DNA of 64,000 bases, taken from positions 1 through 64,000 of the forward strand of contig NZ_BAJY01000004.1 in the NCBI RefSeq assembly GCF_000613945.1, given 5' to 3'. The notes under the pieces were generated by a model. That model ran no database searches and was not told the DNA's origin. It was given only the letters and a program-made list of their open reading frames with translations. This DNA comes from Prevotella falsenii DSM 22864 = JCM 15124. Lineage in GTDB: Bacteria > Bacteroidota > Bacteroidia > Bacteroidales > Bacteroidaceae. The translations under genes were made by a program, and so were the position numbers. Shown in pieces: positions 52,687 to 62,581 of this stretch (positions are counted from its first letter, which is position 1; every line of letters starts with the position of its first letter).

Positions 52687-53310
52687 TTATCGCTCTGTCA
52701 GCTCGTAGCCAACAAAGTTTGGTATTACCTCTTTTGTAAACTCCTTGATACTTTCTTCCAAGTTCGTAGTTGATAGTCCGACCACTCGTGCCTTAGCAGC
52801 AAGCCCCGAACGCAATCCGTTAAAGCTATCCTCGAATACGATACAGTCGGTTGGCTGTACACCCAATGCTCGTGCAGCAGTAAGGTATCCATCGGGCGAA
52901 GGCTTGCTTTCGTGGAAGTCTTCCGCTGTAAAAACAGCATCGAAAAGTTGCTTGAACGATGCGTGCCGACGGTAAACGTTTTCCATCTTCGCTTTATTGG
53001 AACTCGTTACTATTGCGGTTTTTACACCGTTTTGCTTCAACCGTTTCACGAAGTCGGTAAAACCGTCTACATACGTGTACGGCATTTGGCGTTCATATTC
53101 GTCCAATCGGCGTGTTATCTCTGCCTGCCGGTCGGGCTGTTCCGCAAAGTAGCGGTCGTAAATCTGTGTGAGCGTCTGCCCTTTTATCTTTAGTTCCAAA
53201 CCTTGTTCTGCCGGGTAGAACTCTTTAAAAATACCGCCCCAAAACGCGGTATAAAGCGGTTCGGTATTGAATACCACTCCGTCTAAATCGAAAAGACACG
53301 CTTTTATCAT
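52687..53310 (-). CDS. HAD-superfamily hydrolase, beta-phosphoglucomutase-like
   Basis: 207 aa. HAD motifs: I, F-D-L-D-G-V-V-F near residue 6 (nucleophile Asp and general acid Asp); II, V-T-S-S-N near 101; III/IV, K-P-S-P-D-G-Y near 135 and F-E-D-S-F-N-G near 158. The helical cap after motif I is of the C1 PGMB/phosphatase type. It probably removes phosphate from, or isomerises, a small sugar phosphate; the exact substrate is not visible. Upstream of panB by 18 bp and possibly co-transcribed. Confidence 0.9.
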   Translation of the reverse strand: MIKACLFDLDGVVFNTEPLYTAFWGGIFKEFYPAEQGLELKIKGQTLTQIYDRYFAEQPDRQAEITRRLDEYERQMPYTYVDGFTDFVKRLKQNGVKTAIVTSSNKAKMENVYRRHASFKQLFDAVFTAEDFHESKPSPDGYLTAARALGVQPTDCIVFEDSFNGLRSGLAAKARVVGLSTTNLEESIKEFTKEVIPNFVGYELTER

Positions 53311-53374
53311 TTCTTTATTTGTTTTAATCGTTGTGCAAAGTTACGAAAGTTTTTTGTAACTTTGTCCCATTAAT

Positions 53375-54142
53375 ATGGCAAAGAAGAGTTTTATATGCCT
53401 TTCGGCACTTGCTTTCGTTTGTTTTGTCGTCGTTACAAGCTGCACAAACAAGAAAGGTAAGCCACGGTTGGCGGTGCCTGTGGATAAGGTAACAATAGAT
53501 ACAACCGTCAGTTTCAGCAAAGATGCGGCATGCAAGATACACATTAGCTATGCCTTTCTGAAAGGTAATGAGTATGCCGCAACGAACGATTCGTTGTTGC
53601 GTATGGGCACTTTGCAGCCCAATTACTTTGCTGCAAGCTACGAACGGCTGACGCCCCAACGTGTCATTCCGGAATTAGCACGCCGTTACGGCAAGGAGTA
53701 TATAGAGCTGGCACGCTGGTTAAAAGACCGTGAACATGAGGCGAGCCGGCTCGACTGGGCACTGAACATAGACACGCGAATACTTCCCAGCAAGGGCGAC
53801 AACGTGGTTTACATCTCGGATATTACGATAAAAACGGGCGAAACTGCCACAAGCTATTCGCTATGCTTCAATATCGACCCCAAAACAGGCAAGCGTTTGA
53901 CGCTGAAAGATGCCTTTGGCGACGATTATAACGAAACGCTGACGAAGAAAATCATCGCACAGATGGCGAAAAACCACGATTGGGACGACGACGATGCGGC
54001 ACAAGCGCAAAGCAAAGGCTACTTTGTGGGCATCGAGCCTTATCCTTCTGCCAACTTCATACTTCACGAAGACTCCGTAACCTTTGTGTATTCGGCAGGC
54101 GAAATCAATCCAAAAGAAGTGCGTGTAACAATAGATAACTAA
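53375..54142 (+). CDS. DUF3298/RsiV-like lipoprotein
   Basis: 255 aa with a lipoprotein signal: hydrophobic stretch, then V-V-T-S-C-T-N near residue 23. The body matches the DUF3298/DUF4163 (RsiV-like) layout: I-H-I-S-Y-A-F-L near 52, a central S-R-L-D-W-A-L-N segment, Y-S-L-C-F-N-I-D-P-K-T-G-K-R-L-T-L-K-D-A-F near 165, and F-I-L-H-E-D-S-V-T-F-V-Y near 230. The Bacillus relative senses lysozyme; the role here is unknown. rsmG follows after 13 bp. TAACTTTG at 53357-53364 may be its -7 element, leaving almost no leader. Confidence 0.85.
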   Translation: MAKKSFICLSALAFVCFVVVTSCTNKKGKPRLAVPVDKVTIDTTVSFSKDAACKIHISYAFLKGNEYAATNDSLLRMGTLQPNYFAASYERLTPQRVIPELARRYGKEYIELARWLKDREHEASRLDWALNIDTRILPSKGDNVVYISDITIKTGETATSYSLCFNIDPKTGKRLTLKDAFGDDYNETLTKKIIAQMAKNHDWDDDDAAQAQSKGYFVGIEPYPSANFILHEDSVTFVYSAGEINPKEVRVTIDN

Positions 54143-54155
54143 TTAATAAACAGAC

Positions 54156-54782
54156 ATGATAGACGTTATAACTAAATATTTCCCTGAGATAACAGCACGA
54201 CAACGGGAGCAATTCGCAGCTTTGTACGACTTGTATGTAGATTGGAATGCGAAGATAAATGTTGTTTCGCGTAAGGATATTACCAATTTGTACGAACATC
54301 ACGTGCTCCATTCGCTTGCCATTGCAAAGTTTATACATTTCAAAACCGACACTAACGTGCTCGATTTCGGCACCGGCGGCGGCTTTCCGGGCATTCCTTT
54401 GGCGATAATGTTCCCCAATGCGAACTTCAAAATGATTGACGGCACGGGCAAAAAGATTAAGGTGGCAACGGAAGTGGCGAATGCTATCGGCTTGGAAAAC
54501 GTGCTTCTGCAACACAAACGCGGCGAGGAAGAAAAAGGAAAGTTTGACTTTATCGTGTCGAGAGCAGTGATGCCGTTGCCCGATTTGATGAAAATCGTGC
54601 GCAAGAACATCGCAAAAGACAGCCACAACGCATTCGAAAACGGTGTCATCGTACTGAAAGGAGGTAGCCTTGACGAAGAATTGCAACCCTTTAGAAAGGT
54701 TGCCATCGTGGAAAACCTATCGCAATGGTTCACGGAAGCGTGGTTTGAGGAAAAGAATTTAATATATGTTCCTCGTATTTAA
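54156..54782 (+). CDS. rsmG: 16S rRNA (guanine527-N7)-methyltransferase
   Basis: 208 aa. Methylates G527 of 16S rRNA with SAM. Markers: N-V-V-S-R-K-D near residue 34, L-H-S-L-A-I near 50, the SAM motif D-F-G-T-G-G-G-F-P-G-I-P near 70 and S-R-A-V-M near 130. Full length. Second gene of a short operon with the DUF3298 lipoprotein and probably the downstream MBL gene. Confidence 0.95.
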   Translation: MIDVITKYFPEITARQREQFAALYDLYVDWNAKINVVSRKDITNLYEHHVLHSLAIAKFIHFKTDTNVLDFGTGGGFPGIPLAIMFPNANFKMIDGTGKKIKVATEVANAIGLENVLLQHKRGEEEKGKFDFIVSRAVMPLPDLMKIVRKNIAKDSHNAFENGVIVLKGGSLDEELQPFRKVAIVENLSQWFTEAWFEEKNLIYVPRI

Positions 54783-54836
54783 CACATTAACAGGTATTCA
54801 TTAAAGTAAATAAGAGGACTTAATAAATTAAGAAAT

Positions 54837-55481
54837 ATGGTACAGATAAAGCGATTTGTGTTCAACATGATAGAAGAAAACACCTACATTATATGGGACG
54901 ACAGCTTGGAATGCGTTATCATCGACTGCGGTGCTTTCTATGAAGAGGAACGCCAAACAATTGTAAACTTCATCAAAGAGAACTATCTGAAACCTGTACA
55001 CTTGTTGGCAACTCATGCCCATCTCGACCATAATTTCGGCATAAACACCATAAACGAGGTTTTCGGCTTGCTGCCCGAAGTGTCTGAAAAAGACGCTGCA
55101 GCCTTGCGTTCGCTCAAGGAACAGGCGCAAAACATGTTCGGAATGCACCTGAACTATGATTTTCCACCCGTCGGGCACACTTTCAAAGCAGGCGAAACGA
55201 TAAAGTTCGGGCAACACGAACTTACGATTATCAACACTCCCGGGCACACTCCCGGCGGTGTAACGTTCTACTGTAAAGAAGAGAACATAGCCTTTACGGG
55301 CGATACACTCTTCCGTGGCGGCGTGGGACGAACCGACTTTGAGGGTGGCAGTATGTTTCAATTAATCGGCAGCTTGAGGGAATTGTCGCAACTGCCTGAT
55401 AATACAGTGGTTTATTCGGGGCACGGTGAACAGACAACAATAGGCTACGAGTTGGCACACAACCCTTATATGGACCGATAA
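54837..55481 (+). CDS. MBL-fold hydrolase (glyoxalase II-like)
   Basis: 214 aa. A metallo-beta-lactamase fold with metal motif T-H-A-H-L-D-H-N-F-G near residue 59, N-T-P-G-H-T-P-G-G near 135, F-T-G-D-T-L-F near 157 and S-G-H-G near 195. It is closer to the YcbL/GloB-type thioesterases than to beta-lactamases; the substrate is likely a thioester such as S-lactoylglutathione or similar. The ruvC gene begins 5 bp downstream, so the two are co-transcribed. Confidence 0.92.
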   Translation: MVQIKRFVFNMIEENTYIIWDDSLECVIIDCGAFYEEERQTIVNFIKENYLKPVHLLATHAHLDHNFGINTINEVFGLLPEVSEKDAAALRSLKEQAQNMFGMHLNYDFPPVGHTFKAGETIKFGQHELTIINTPGHTPGGVTFYCKEENIAFTGDTLFRGGVGRTDFEGGSMFQLIGSLRELSQLPDNTVVYSGHGEQTTIGYELAHNPYMDR

Positions 55482-55486
55482 AAAGT

Positions 55487-56068
55487 ATGGCAACGGTGCA
55501 GCAACAACCATCGAAAATAATCCTTGGAATAGACCCCGGCACCAACGTTATGGGCTATGGCGTTATCCGTACGCAAGGTAATAAAGCCGAAATGGTGGTG
55601 ATGGGCGTTATCGATATGCGCAAGGAGAAAGACGTCTACCTTCGATTGGGCAAGATTTTCGAGCGTGTTACAGGCATCATCGAAGCGTATTTGCCCGATG
55701 AAATGGCGATAGAAGCCCCTTTCTTCGGCAAGAATATCCAGTCGATGTTGAAGTTAGGACGTGCGCAAGGGGTAGCCATTGCAGCGGCTATACAGCGCGA
55801 CATTCCCATTCACGAGTATGCACCGCTGAAGATAAAGATGGCTATAACCGGCAACGGTGCAGCGTCGAAAGACCAAGTTGCAGGAATGCTCCGGCGTTTG
55901 TTGCATTTAAAGGAATCCGAAATGCCGCATTTTATGGACGCTACCGATGCTCTTGGAGCTGCCTACTGCCATTTCCTGCAATCGAATCGCCCCGAAACCG
56001 ATGCCAAACACTATGGTTCGTGGAAAGATTTCGCAATAAAGAACAAGTCGAGGATTAGTAATAAGTAA
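55487..56068 (+). CDS. ruvC: crossover junction endodeoxyribonuclease RuvC
   Basis: Resolves Holliday junctions with RuvAB; 193 aa. The four acidic active-site residues are visible: Asp in G-I-D-P-G-T near residue 15, Glu in A-I-E-A-P near 77, and the two in H-F-M-D-A-T-D-A near 150. The first eight residues (M-A-T-V-Q-Q-Q-P) precede the family start at I-I-L-G-I-D. ruvA and ruvB are elsewhere. Confidence 0.96.
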   Translation: MATVQQQPSKIILGIDPGTNVMGYGVIRTQGNKAEMVVMGVIDMRKEKDVYLRLGKIFERVTGIIEAYLPDEMAIEAPFFGKNIQSMLKLGRAQGVAIAAAIQRDIPIHEYAPLKIKMAITGNGAASKDQVAGMLRRLLHLKESEMPHFMDATDALGAAYCHFLQSNRPETDAKHYGSWKDFAIKNKSRISNK

Positions 56069-56190
56069 GTCATTAATTAGTAATAAATAACATACAACTT
56101 CGCAACTATTAAACGTTTCGTTCGTTTTTACGTAAAAAGATATGTATTTTTGCATTCAAAGAAATACGATAACAACAAAACTCAAGTATA

Positions 56191-56712
56191 ATGATAAGAT
56201 TTAAAAAAACAGCTTTGGCACTCGCTGCCTTGGCATTCACAGCCACTACTTATGCGCAAACGCCACAGCGTGTATATGAACAGATTTACAGAAGTTCATA
56301 TAAAGTAGCTGCCGACAAGAAAGAAGACACCGAAGTTCGTAAGATAGCATCGTTCAAGGTAGACGCCATAGCCTATCTGAAAACCAAAACCTTGGAGGCA
56401 CTTTCTGCTCCCAAAGCAGAGCTAACGGCTAAAGAAATAGCGCATTTGAACAGCCGATTGGACTCAATGGCTTACTATATGTACGACTATGTGAACCTTT
56501 ATTTGAAGAGTTATGCAAAGGCAACAACAGAAAGAGAGCAGAACCGCGTGAAGAAGATATTTCGTGAAGCCAGCATAAACAACCCTTTGTATGGCGACAA
56601 GGACGACGATATAATCTTGGCGTACTACAATCGCGAGGACTACCCTACCCAATTCTCGCTCGATACCAACTGGGTTGCCGCACTTGCAGAAGTGAAGAAG
56701 CAGCTGAAATAA
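56191..56712 (+). CDS. secreted protein of unknown function (173 aa)
   Basis: A signal peptide (residues 1-22, R-F-K-K-T-A, hydrophobic core, ending T-Y-A-Q) and a mostly helical, charged mature part with K-V-D-A-I-A-Y-L-K-T-K-T-L near 57 and a C-terminal D-T-N-W-V-A-A-L-A-E-V-K-K-Q. I do not recognise a family. TATTTTTG at 56145-56152 looks like its -7 element (the -33 region reads TTCG). Monocistronic. Confidence 0.75.
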   Translation: MIRFKKTALALAALAFTATTYAQTPQRVYEQIYRSSYKVAADKKEDTEVRKIASFKVDAIAYLKTKTLEALSAPKAELTAKEIAHLNSRLDSMAYYMYDYVNLYLKSYAKATTEREQNRVKKIFREASINNPLYGDKDDDIILAYYNREDYPTQFSLDTNWVAALAEVKKQLK

Positions 56713-56790
56713 GGGTTCGGCGACCATCTGTCATAGGCGTTGATGTTCTTTTTGCTATCGAATAAAGATAGCAGAAAACAACTTCGCTCC

Positions 56791-57000
56791 TGTAAATATT
56801 ATTCCCTTACAAAGTGATAACTGCGCTTTTACACTTCAAAAGCGGCTGTTTTACTCATCAAAACCTATTGTTTCGCGTTCCAAAACCGCAGGTTTTGCAC
56901 GGTAAAAGCGGTTGTTTTACAACGCAAAACCTACGCTTTCGCAACACTAAAGCGTAGTTATCACTTTTTAAGAGAATTATCTTTATAAAAACTTTGCTTT
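56791..57000. repeat. 22-bp-box intergenic repeat, symmetric five-box copy (copy 12)
   Basis: Unlike the others, both ends are 'left' ends: GTAAATATTATTCCCTTA at one side and TTAAGAGAATTATCTTTA, its inverse, at the other. Between them are five boxes at 22-bp steps (GCGGCTG, CCTATTG, CCGCAGG, GCGGTTG, CCTACGC). It appears to be two half-elements joined head to head. Confidence 0.8.
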
Positions 57001-57036
57001 TGTCTGCAATTGGCTAACAACTTTTTAAACAAAAGA

Positions 57037-57070
57037 AAACGACGGGCTTCTCAGTCCGTCGTTTCTATTT
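57037..57070 (+). terminator. terminator after the 56191 gene
   Basis: A 9-bp perfect stem AAACGACGG/CCGTCGTTT with a 10-nt loop, then CTATTTTTT. It lies after the five-box repeat. No gene is seen in 57071-57369. Confidence 0.6.
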
Positions 57071-57369
57071 TTTGTTAGGCATTAGTTAGTAAGGCGTATA
57101 AGATTGTTTCAGGATAACGTGTGTAAATTTATACTTTTTTTATTTATTAGCAAAACTTTTCAATCTGTTTTCCTGTTTTATTAAACAATTTTAAACACGT
57201 GTGCGATAACACTTCCTGCTATTATGAAATATTTACGCTTATGCTACGAGGCAGATATAATGGTGCAGCAAAGCGCAAACTGTGTGCGAATGCAAATGAA
57301 AGAGCAGAGAACGAGGAATGTACGGAACTCTGTTTTGCGAGAAAGCTGTTGCTTATTTGAGAATGAAAA

Positions 57370-57401
57370 AAGGTGTGGCAAAAACCTATTTGCCACACCT
57401 T
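57370..57401 (-). terminator. terminator of the S46 peptidase gene
   Basis: A 13-bp perfect stem AAGGTGTGGCAAA/TTTGCCACACCTT; on the minus strand followed by TTTTTTC. Confidence 0.85.
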
Positions 57402-57432
57402 ATATTATATGTATATGTCTTTTCTGACTCGC

Positions 57433-59555
57433 TTACTTTGCGTTGATTTCCTTAATCAAGCGGTCGGCATGTCCCCATTTGTCCATCATATAGAGCACGA
57501 AACGAATGTCTACACCGATGCAACGCGCAAGATTGCGGTCGAAGTTGATGTCTGAACTGAGGCTGTCCCAGTTGCCATCGAATGCAAGACCGATGAGTTC
57601 GCCCTTCCCGTTGAACATCGGCGAGCCGGAATTACCGCCGGTAATGTCGTTGTTTGTAAGGAAGCAGAGCTGCATCTTGCCCGATGTCTTGTCGGCATAC
57701 TTGCCGAAATTGTTAGAAGAAAGCAGACTTATCATGATTGGTTCTGCCTTGTAGTCGGCTATTTTGTCGGCTTGTTTGAACTTCTCTACGATGCTTTCGG
57801 CTGTTGTATAGTAGCCGCTGTTGAAACCGCCAATCATATAACCGCCCACCTGACCGTAGCTTAGGCGCATTGTAAAGTTGGCATCGCTATAGTGCGGGAG
57901 GTCCATTTCCATTTGCAGTTTGGCTTCGGTGAGTTTCTTTTCCTGCGCTTGATGGCTTCTGTTACTTGCATTGACTTCTGTCCGACTTGCTGATAAACTT
58001 CCAAGAGGTCTTTTCCTACCTGAACGGCAGGGTCTTTCATGAACTTCTTGGTGTCGTTCGGATAGAACTTTTCGCCCTTCTTCAGTATCTTGCTCGTCTT
58101 GTAAAGCCAGTCGGTGTACTTGTAGAAGTCGCCTCCAAACTTCTTGTTTACGGTTTGGAAGAATGCCGGGTGATATTCAGCAGGCATCATCTTGGCATAG
58201 TTCTGCATCATTGCGGCTGTCAATTCCTTATCAAGCTCGTAGTTCCATTCGCTGCTATTATCCTTAAACTCGAAGTATTGTGCCTTCGGATTGGCTGCCG
58301 AGCCTTTCAACGGCATCTTCATATTCATGTTCATGGCACGTGTAAAGAACTCTGTTGTGCGTCTGAACGATTCCGACCAATAGCTCAAAGCCTGTACCAA
58401 CGGGCGGTTTTGCGCGTAGAGCTGTTCCAGTTCGTTGAAGTTCACATCTATTGCAGGGTTCTTTGTAGGCTGCTTGCTCAACCAGTTCTTAATCTTTCCT
58501 TCGTATTCAGCCTTCTGTCTGATGAGTCCGATAGAGTCGATACACTTGTTCATACCCATTGAATTTTTCCAGTAATTGGCAGAACTTGCATACTTAGACT
58601 CGTACTGAATGCGCACGTTTTGGTAAGCGTCCATGTACTTCTTCATAATTGCGAGCTTTATGTCGCGGCTCTGCACACGTGTGGTATTTTCAATATCGCG
58701 ACGCTGCTGAATGCCGTACGAAGAGAGGTAGCGGTTGGTGCTGCCCGGATAACCAATAGTCATGGCGAAGTCTTTGTCCTTATAGCCTTGCAAACTCACC
58801 GGTGCGTAGTGTTCAGGGTGATAAGGTACGTTGTCCTTTGAGTAGGCAGCAGGTCCGTTCGTCTTAGGATCGGCATATATACGGAACACCGAGAAGTCGC
58901 AAGTTTGGCGCGGCCACATCCAGTTATCGGTATCGCCACCGAACTTACCCATACTTTTCGGCACGGTAAACACAAGGCGCACGTCGGTGAAATCTTGGTA
59001 AGTGGTAGCGTAATATTTGTTTCCTTCGTAGAACGGAGCCACTTCAATGTGCAAAGTCTTGTCGATTTTCTTGATTGAATCGTTCAGAACGTTCTCCACA
59101 GAGTCGATAACCGCACCTTGTTCCTTCAACGATTTGTTCGCAATAAGCGGTGCAATGCGGTTGGTAATGTCCTGCTGACCGCGCATAAACGAAACAAAGG
59201 TGTTTTCGTTTGGCAGTTCTTCGGCAAAGCTCTTGGCATAGAAGCCGTCGCGCATGTAGTCGTGCTCAACCGTTGAATGGGCGTTGATGGCACCGAAGCC
59301 ACAGTGGTGGTTGGTGAAAACCAAGCCATCGGGCGATACGACAACCCCCGAACAGAAGCCTGAGAAGTTTACAACGTAGTTGCTGATAGCGTCCGGATTG
59401 TTGTAAAGCATGTCGCAAGGCAACGAAAAACCATAATCTACCATCTGCGTATAAACCGCTTCAGGCAAGTTGTAAAGTGTCCACATACCTTCATCTGCCT
59501 TAGAAGCCGTGTTCACAGCGAGCAGTCCGGCAAGGAGCAATGTTGATTTTTTCAT
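57433..59555 (-). pseudogene. S46-family dipeptidyl-peptidase (DPP7-like), frameshifted
   Basis: A periplasmic exopeptidase releasing dipeptides, important for amino-acid use in Bacteroidales. It has a signal peptide (1-20) and D-E-G-M-W-T-L-Y-N-L near residue 21, catalytic His in T-N-H-H-C-G near 85, the G-G-D-T-D-N-W segment near 205, and Ser in T-G-G-N-S-G-S-P on the C-terminal piece. After the Ser, F-D-G-N-W has Gly where acidic-specific DPP11 has Arg, pointing to DPP7 specificity. The first frame ends at 57861; the second runs from around 57945 to 57433. Adding one base at about 57945 restores the normal ~700-aa protein. Confidence 0.88.
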
Positions 59556-59594
59556 AATTAATTATATAATTGATAAATAAATTTTAGTGTTTTC

Positions 59595-61086
59595 TTATTT
59601 CTTAAACCGTTTTCCGATGACGGGAAGTTTGCTTAACGGGAAATCGCGCTTGACGATAATAGCAAGGAAAACAAGTATCAAAGCCGTGTTGGCAGCGAGT
59701 GCGAACAACGTAGGCAAGTACTTGTTGGAAGCCGTAATGGCTGCAAACAGCACCAAAGCCACCGCTATATAGAACAGAATTTCCTTCATCGGATAGGCAA
59801 TAGGGTAATACTTCTGTCCGAAATAGTAGCTTACGACCATGCTCACGGCGTAGGAAACGAAGCCTGCCCACGCACAAGCCCAATAGCTGAAATGCGGTAT
59901 GAGCAGAATATTCATGACGATGAGCACCACAGCACCGATGCCGGAGAAGTACGCACCCCATATTGTGCGGTCGGTAAGTTTGTACCAGAAGCTGAGGTTA
60001 AAGAAAATTCCGAACATTATTTCGGCTGCCATGACAATCGGTACTATCTCCAAGCCTTCCCAATAGCTGCGCCCCACCACATAGCGAAGCACGTCCATAT
60101 AGCCCACAACGGCAAGGAAAGCCAGCAGAGTGAAGATAATATAGAACTTCATAGCCTTTGCATAGGTGTCCTTATTGTCCTTGTCTTTCGACTTTCCGAA
60201 CACAAACGGCTCGTAGGCGTAGCGGAAAGCCTGCGTTATCATAACCATTATCATGGCTATTTTTATACATGCGCCGTAGATGCCGAGCTGAGTTCGTGCC
60301 TCTTCGGCTGTGCCATCGAAAGCGTAAGGGAAGATTATTTGCGATGCACACTGGTTCAGCTGTCCTGCCAAACCCATTATCAGAAGCGGGAAAGTGTAGC
60401 CCAGCATACGCCTGCACGTGCCCATATCGAAGCTGTGGCGTATGCCTGACAGTTCTTTCCAAAGCAAAAGCAAGGTGGCAACGGTGCAGAAGAAGTTTAT
60501 ATAGAACACCCACACCACGTCGAGCGTGAAGTTTGCATCGTATATACCGAACGGATTGAGCTTGAAGTAAGGCAATACCACCAAGTAAAGCAAGTTCAAC
60601 ACGATGTTGAAAGTGATGTTGAGCATCTTCAGCACCGCAAACTTTATGGGTCGGTGCTTGCACCGCAGATAGGCAAAAGGTATGGCTGCAAAGGCATCTA
60701 TCGCCACCGTAACATACATTATCATAATGTATTCGGGGTGGTCGGCATAGCCAAGAGTGCCGCAAGGGCTGATTGAAAAGTATCACTACCGCCATGAACA
60801 GCAGCGAAGTAGCTCCCACCATCTTCAACGTGGTGGCATACACCTTGTCGGGGTTCTCTCCCTCCTTGCTCATGAACCGAAAAAAGGTGGTTTCCATGCC
60901 GTAGGTAAGCAACACTATCAGCAGTGCCACGTAGGCATATACGTTTGTTATGATGCCGTACTGTCCGCCGGCAGCATTGAATTTGGCTGTTTGTATCGGC
61001 ACTAAAAGATAGTTTATGAAGCGTGCAGCAATGCTGCTGAGTCCATAAATAGCCGTGTCTTTTGCCAATGATTTTAAGTTTGCCAT
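59595..61086 (-). pseudogene. polysaccharide/oligosaccharide flippase (MATE/MOP superfamily), frameshifted
   Basis: A lipid-linked sugar flippase-like protein of about 495 aa with 12-14 membrane segments. The N-terminal part starts M-A-N-L-K-S-L-A-K-D-T-A-I-Y-G-L-S-S at 61086 and is normal up to F-N-Q-P-L. The frame then shifts at about 60753 to one reading G-Y-A-D-H-P-E-Y-I-M, continuing I-P-F-A-Y-L-R...R-P-I-K-F to a stop at 59595. Removing one T of the TT (AA at 60753-60754) joins both. No glycosyltransferase or O-antigen genes are adjacent, unlike most flippases. The 59556-59594 gap separates it from the S46 gene on the same strand. Confidence 0.82.
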
Positions 61087-61102
61087 TTTGTTTCGTTTCT
61101 GT

Positions 61103-62329
61103 TTAGAAGAAAATATAGCATATTCCGATTGCCGCAATCACGCCGGCAAGGTCTGCAAGCAAGCCGCAAACAACGGCATGGCGTGTATATCGTATGCTGA
61201 CGCTGCCGAAATAAACAGCAAGTATATAGAATGTGGTGTCCGTAGAACCTTGGAAGATGCAACTCAACCTGCCCACAAACGAGTCGGCACCATAGTTTTG
61301 CATCGCCTCGAGCATCAGTCCGCGTGCACCGCTGCCCGACAATGGTTTCATCAGCGCAGTTGGCAGAGCACCCACAAAGTCGGTATTCACGTGGCATTGT
61401 TCCAACGCCCACTGTATGCCGCCTATGCACATATCCATCGCACCCGAAGCACGGAACACGCCTACGCCTACGAGTATGGCAACAAGATAAGGGATAATGC
61501 GCACGGCAGTGGCGAAACCGTCTTTCGCTCCTTCGATGAAAGCATCGTAAACATTGATTTTCCGAAGCAGTCCGGCACCGATAAAAATAACGATTATCGA
61601 CATCAATATAAGGTTGGAAGCCACCGATGTTACCGTGTTCATGGTGCTTTCGTCCATCTGACCGAAGCCCCAAATCACCAATCCCACCGAACCGACAAGT
61701 CCGAAAATAGTGGCAAGCAACACAGGATGCAACAGATTGATGCGCTGCCAAAGCGAGGTAACGATGATTCCGGTAATCGTAGCAACCGACGTGGCAAGCA
61801 AAATAGGAATGAAAACATCGGTGGGCTGTGCTGCACCGTTCGCACTTCGGAACGCCAAAATGCTAGTTGGAATTATGGTAAGTCCACTTGTGTTCAGCAC
61901 AAGAAACATTATCATGGGGTTGGTAGCGGTGTCTTTCTTCGTGTTTAGTTCTTGCATCTGCGCCATTGCCTTCAGTCCTGTCGGCGTAGCGGCATTGTCA
62001 AGCCCAAGCATATTGGAAGCTATGTTCATGAAGATAGAACCCATAACGGGGTGGTTCTTAGGAATATCGGGGAACAGCTTAGTGAAAATAGGACTCAACA
62101 GTCGCGCCAACAGGTTCACGATGCCTGCCTTTTCGCCAATCTTCATGATGCCGAGCCACAGCGCAAGCACCCCCGTCAGTCCGAGCGATACCTCGAACGC
62201 CGTCTTCGACGAGTCGAAAGTGGCGTCCACCATCTTCTGAAACAGCGTGGTGTCGCCCATCATCAAGCCTACAATTCCGAAGGCAAAAGCAATCAGAAAG
62301 AACGCTATCCAAATATAATTTAATACCAT
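61103..62329 (-). CDS. SpmA/SpmB-like nucleoside-recognition membrane protein
   Basis: 408 aa from the ATG at 62329 (M-V-L-N-Y-I-W-I-A-F-F). It fuses two Gate/nucleoside-recognition domains: the N-terminal half like SpmA (K-N-H-P-V-M-G-S near residue 105, N-I-A-S-N-M-L-G-L-D-N-A-A-T-P near 113) and the C-terminal half like SpmB (Y-L-V-A-I-L-V-G-V-G-V-F near 290, G-S-G-A-R-G near 345, G-S-T-D-T-T-F-Y near 372). Named from Bacillus spore maturation, but common in non-sporulating Bacteroidota, where its substrate is unknown. It ends 16 bp upstream of the flippase start. Confidence 0.9.
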   Translation of the reverse strand: MVLNYIWIAFFLIAFAFGIVGLMMGDTTLFQKMVDATFDSSKTAFEVSLGLTGVLALWLGIMKIGEKAGIVNLLARLLSPIFTKLFPDIPKNHPVMGSIFMNIASNMLGLDNAATPTGLKAMAQMQELNTKKDTATNPMIMFLVLNTSGLTIIPTSILAFRSANGAAQPTDVFIPILLATSVATITGIIVTSLWQRINLLHPVLLATIFGLVGSVGLVIWGFGQMDESTMNTVTSVASNLILMSIIVIFIGAGLLRKINVYDAFIEGAKDGFATAVRIIPYLVAILVGVGVFRASGAMDMCIGGIQWALEQCHVNTDFVGALPTALMKPLSGSGARGLMLEAMQNYGADSFVGRLSCIFQGSTDTTFYILAVYFGSVSIRYTRHAVVCGLLADLAGVIAAIGICYIFF

Positions 62330-62489
62330 ACGTTTGTTGTCTGCACAGAATTGATATTCAAGATACAAAAGTACGACAATTTAACGATACACCCAAAAGA
62401 AGCGATTAATTATGCCCCTCTTTTGCAAATTTTTGTGTTTTACAAGCCGAGCCTCCCCTACTCTGCTGCCTTACTGCACACATGCGCAT

Positions 62490-62557
62490 CGCAAAACAGC
62501 CGCTTTCGCAACGCCAAAGCGAAATTGTCGTTTTTTAAAGGAAGTTATTTTTACAAA
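62490..62557 (-). repeat. 22-bp-box intergenic repeat, truncated copy 13
   Basis: Only the left end and one box (heptamer CAGCCGC on the plus strand) remain. It lies 160 bp upstream of the SpmA/B-like gene. Confidence 0.7.
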
Positions 62558-62581
62558 ATCAAGGATAGTGTTTAATCTTAT

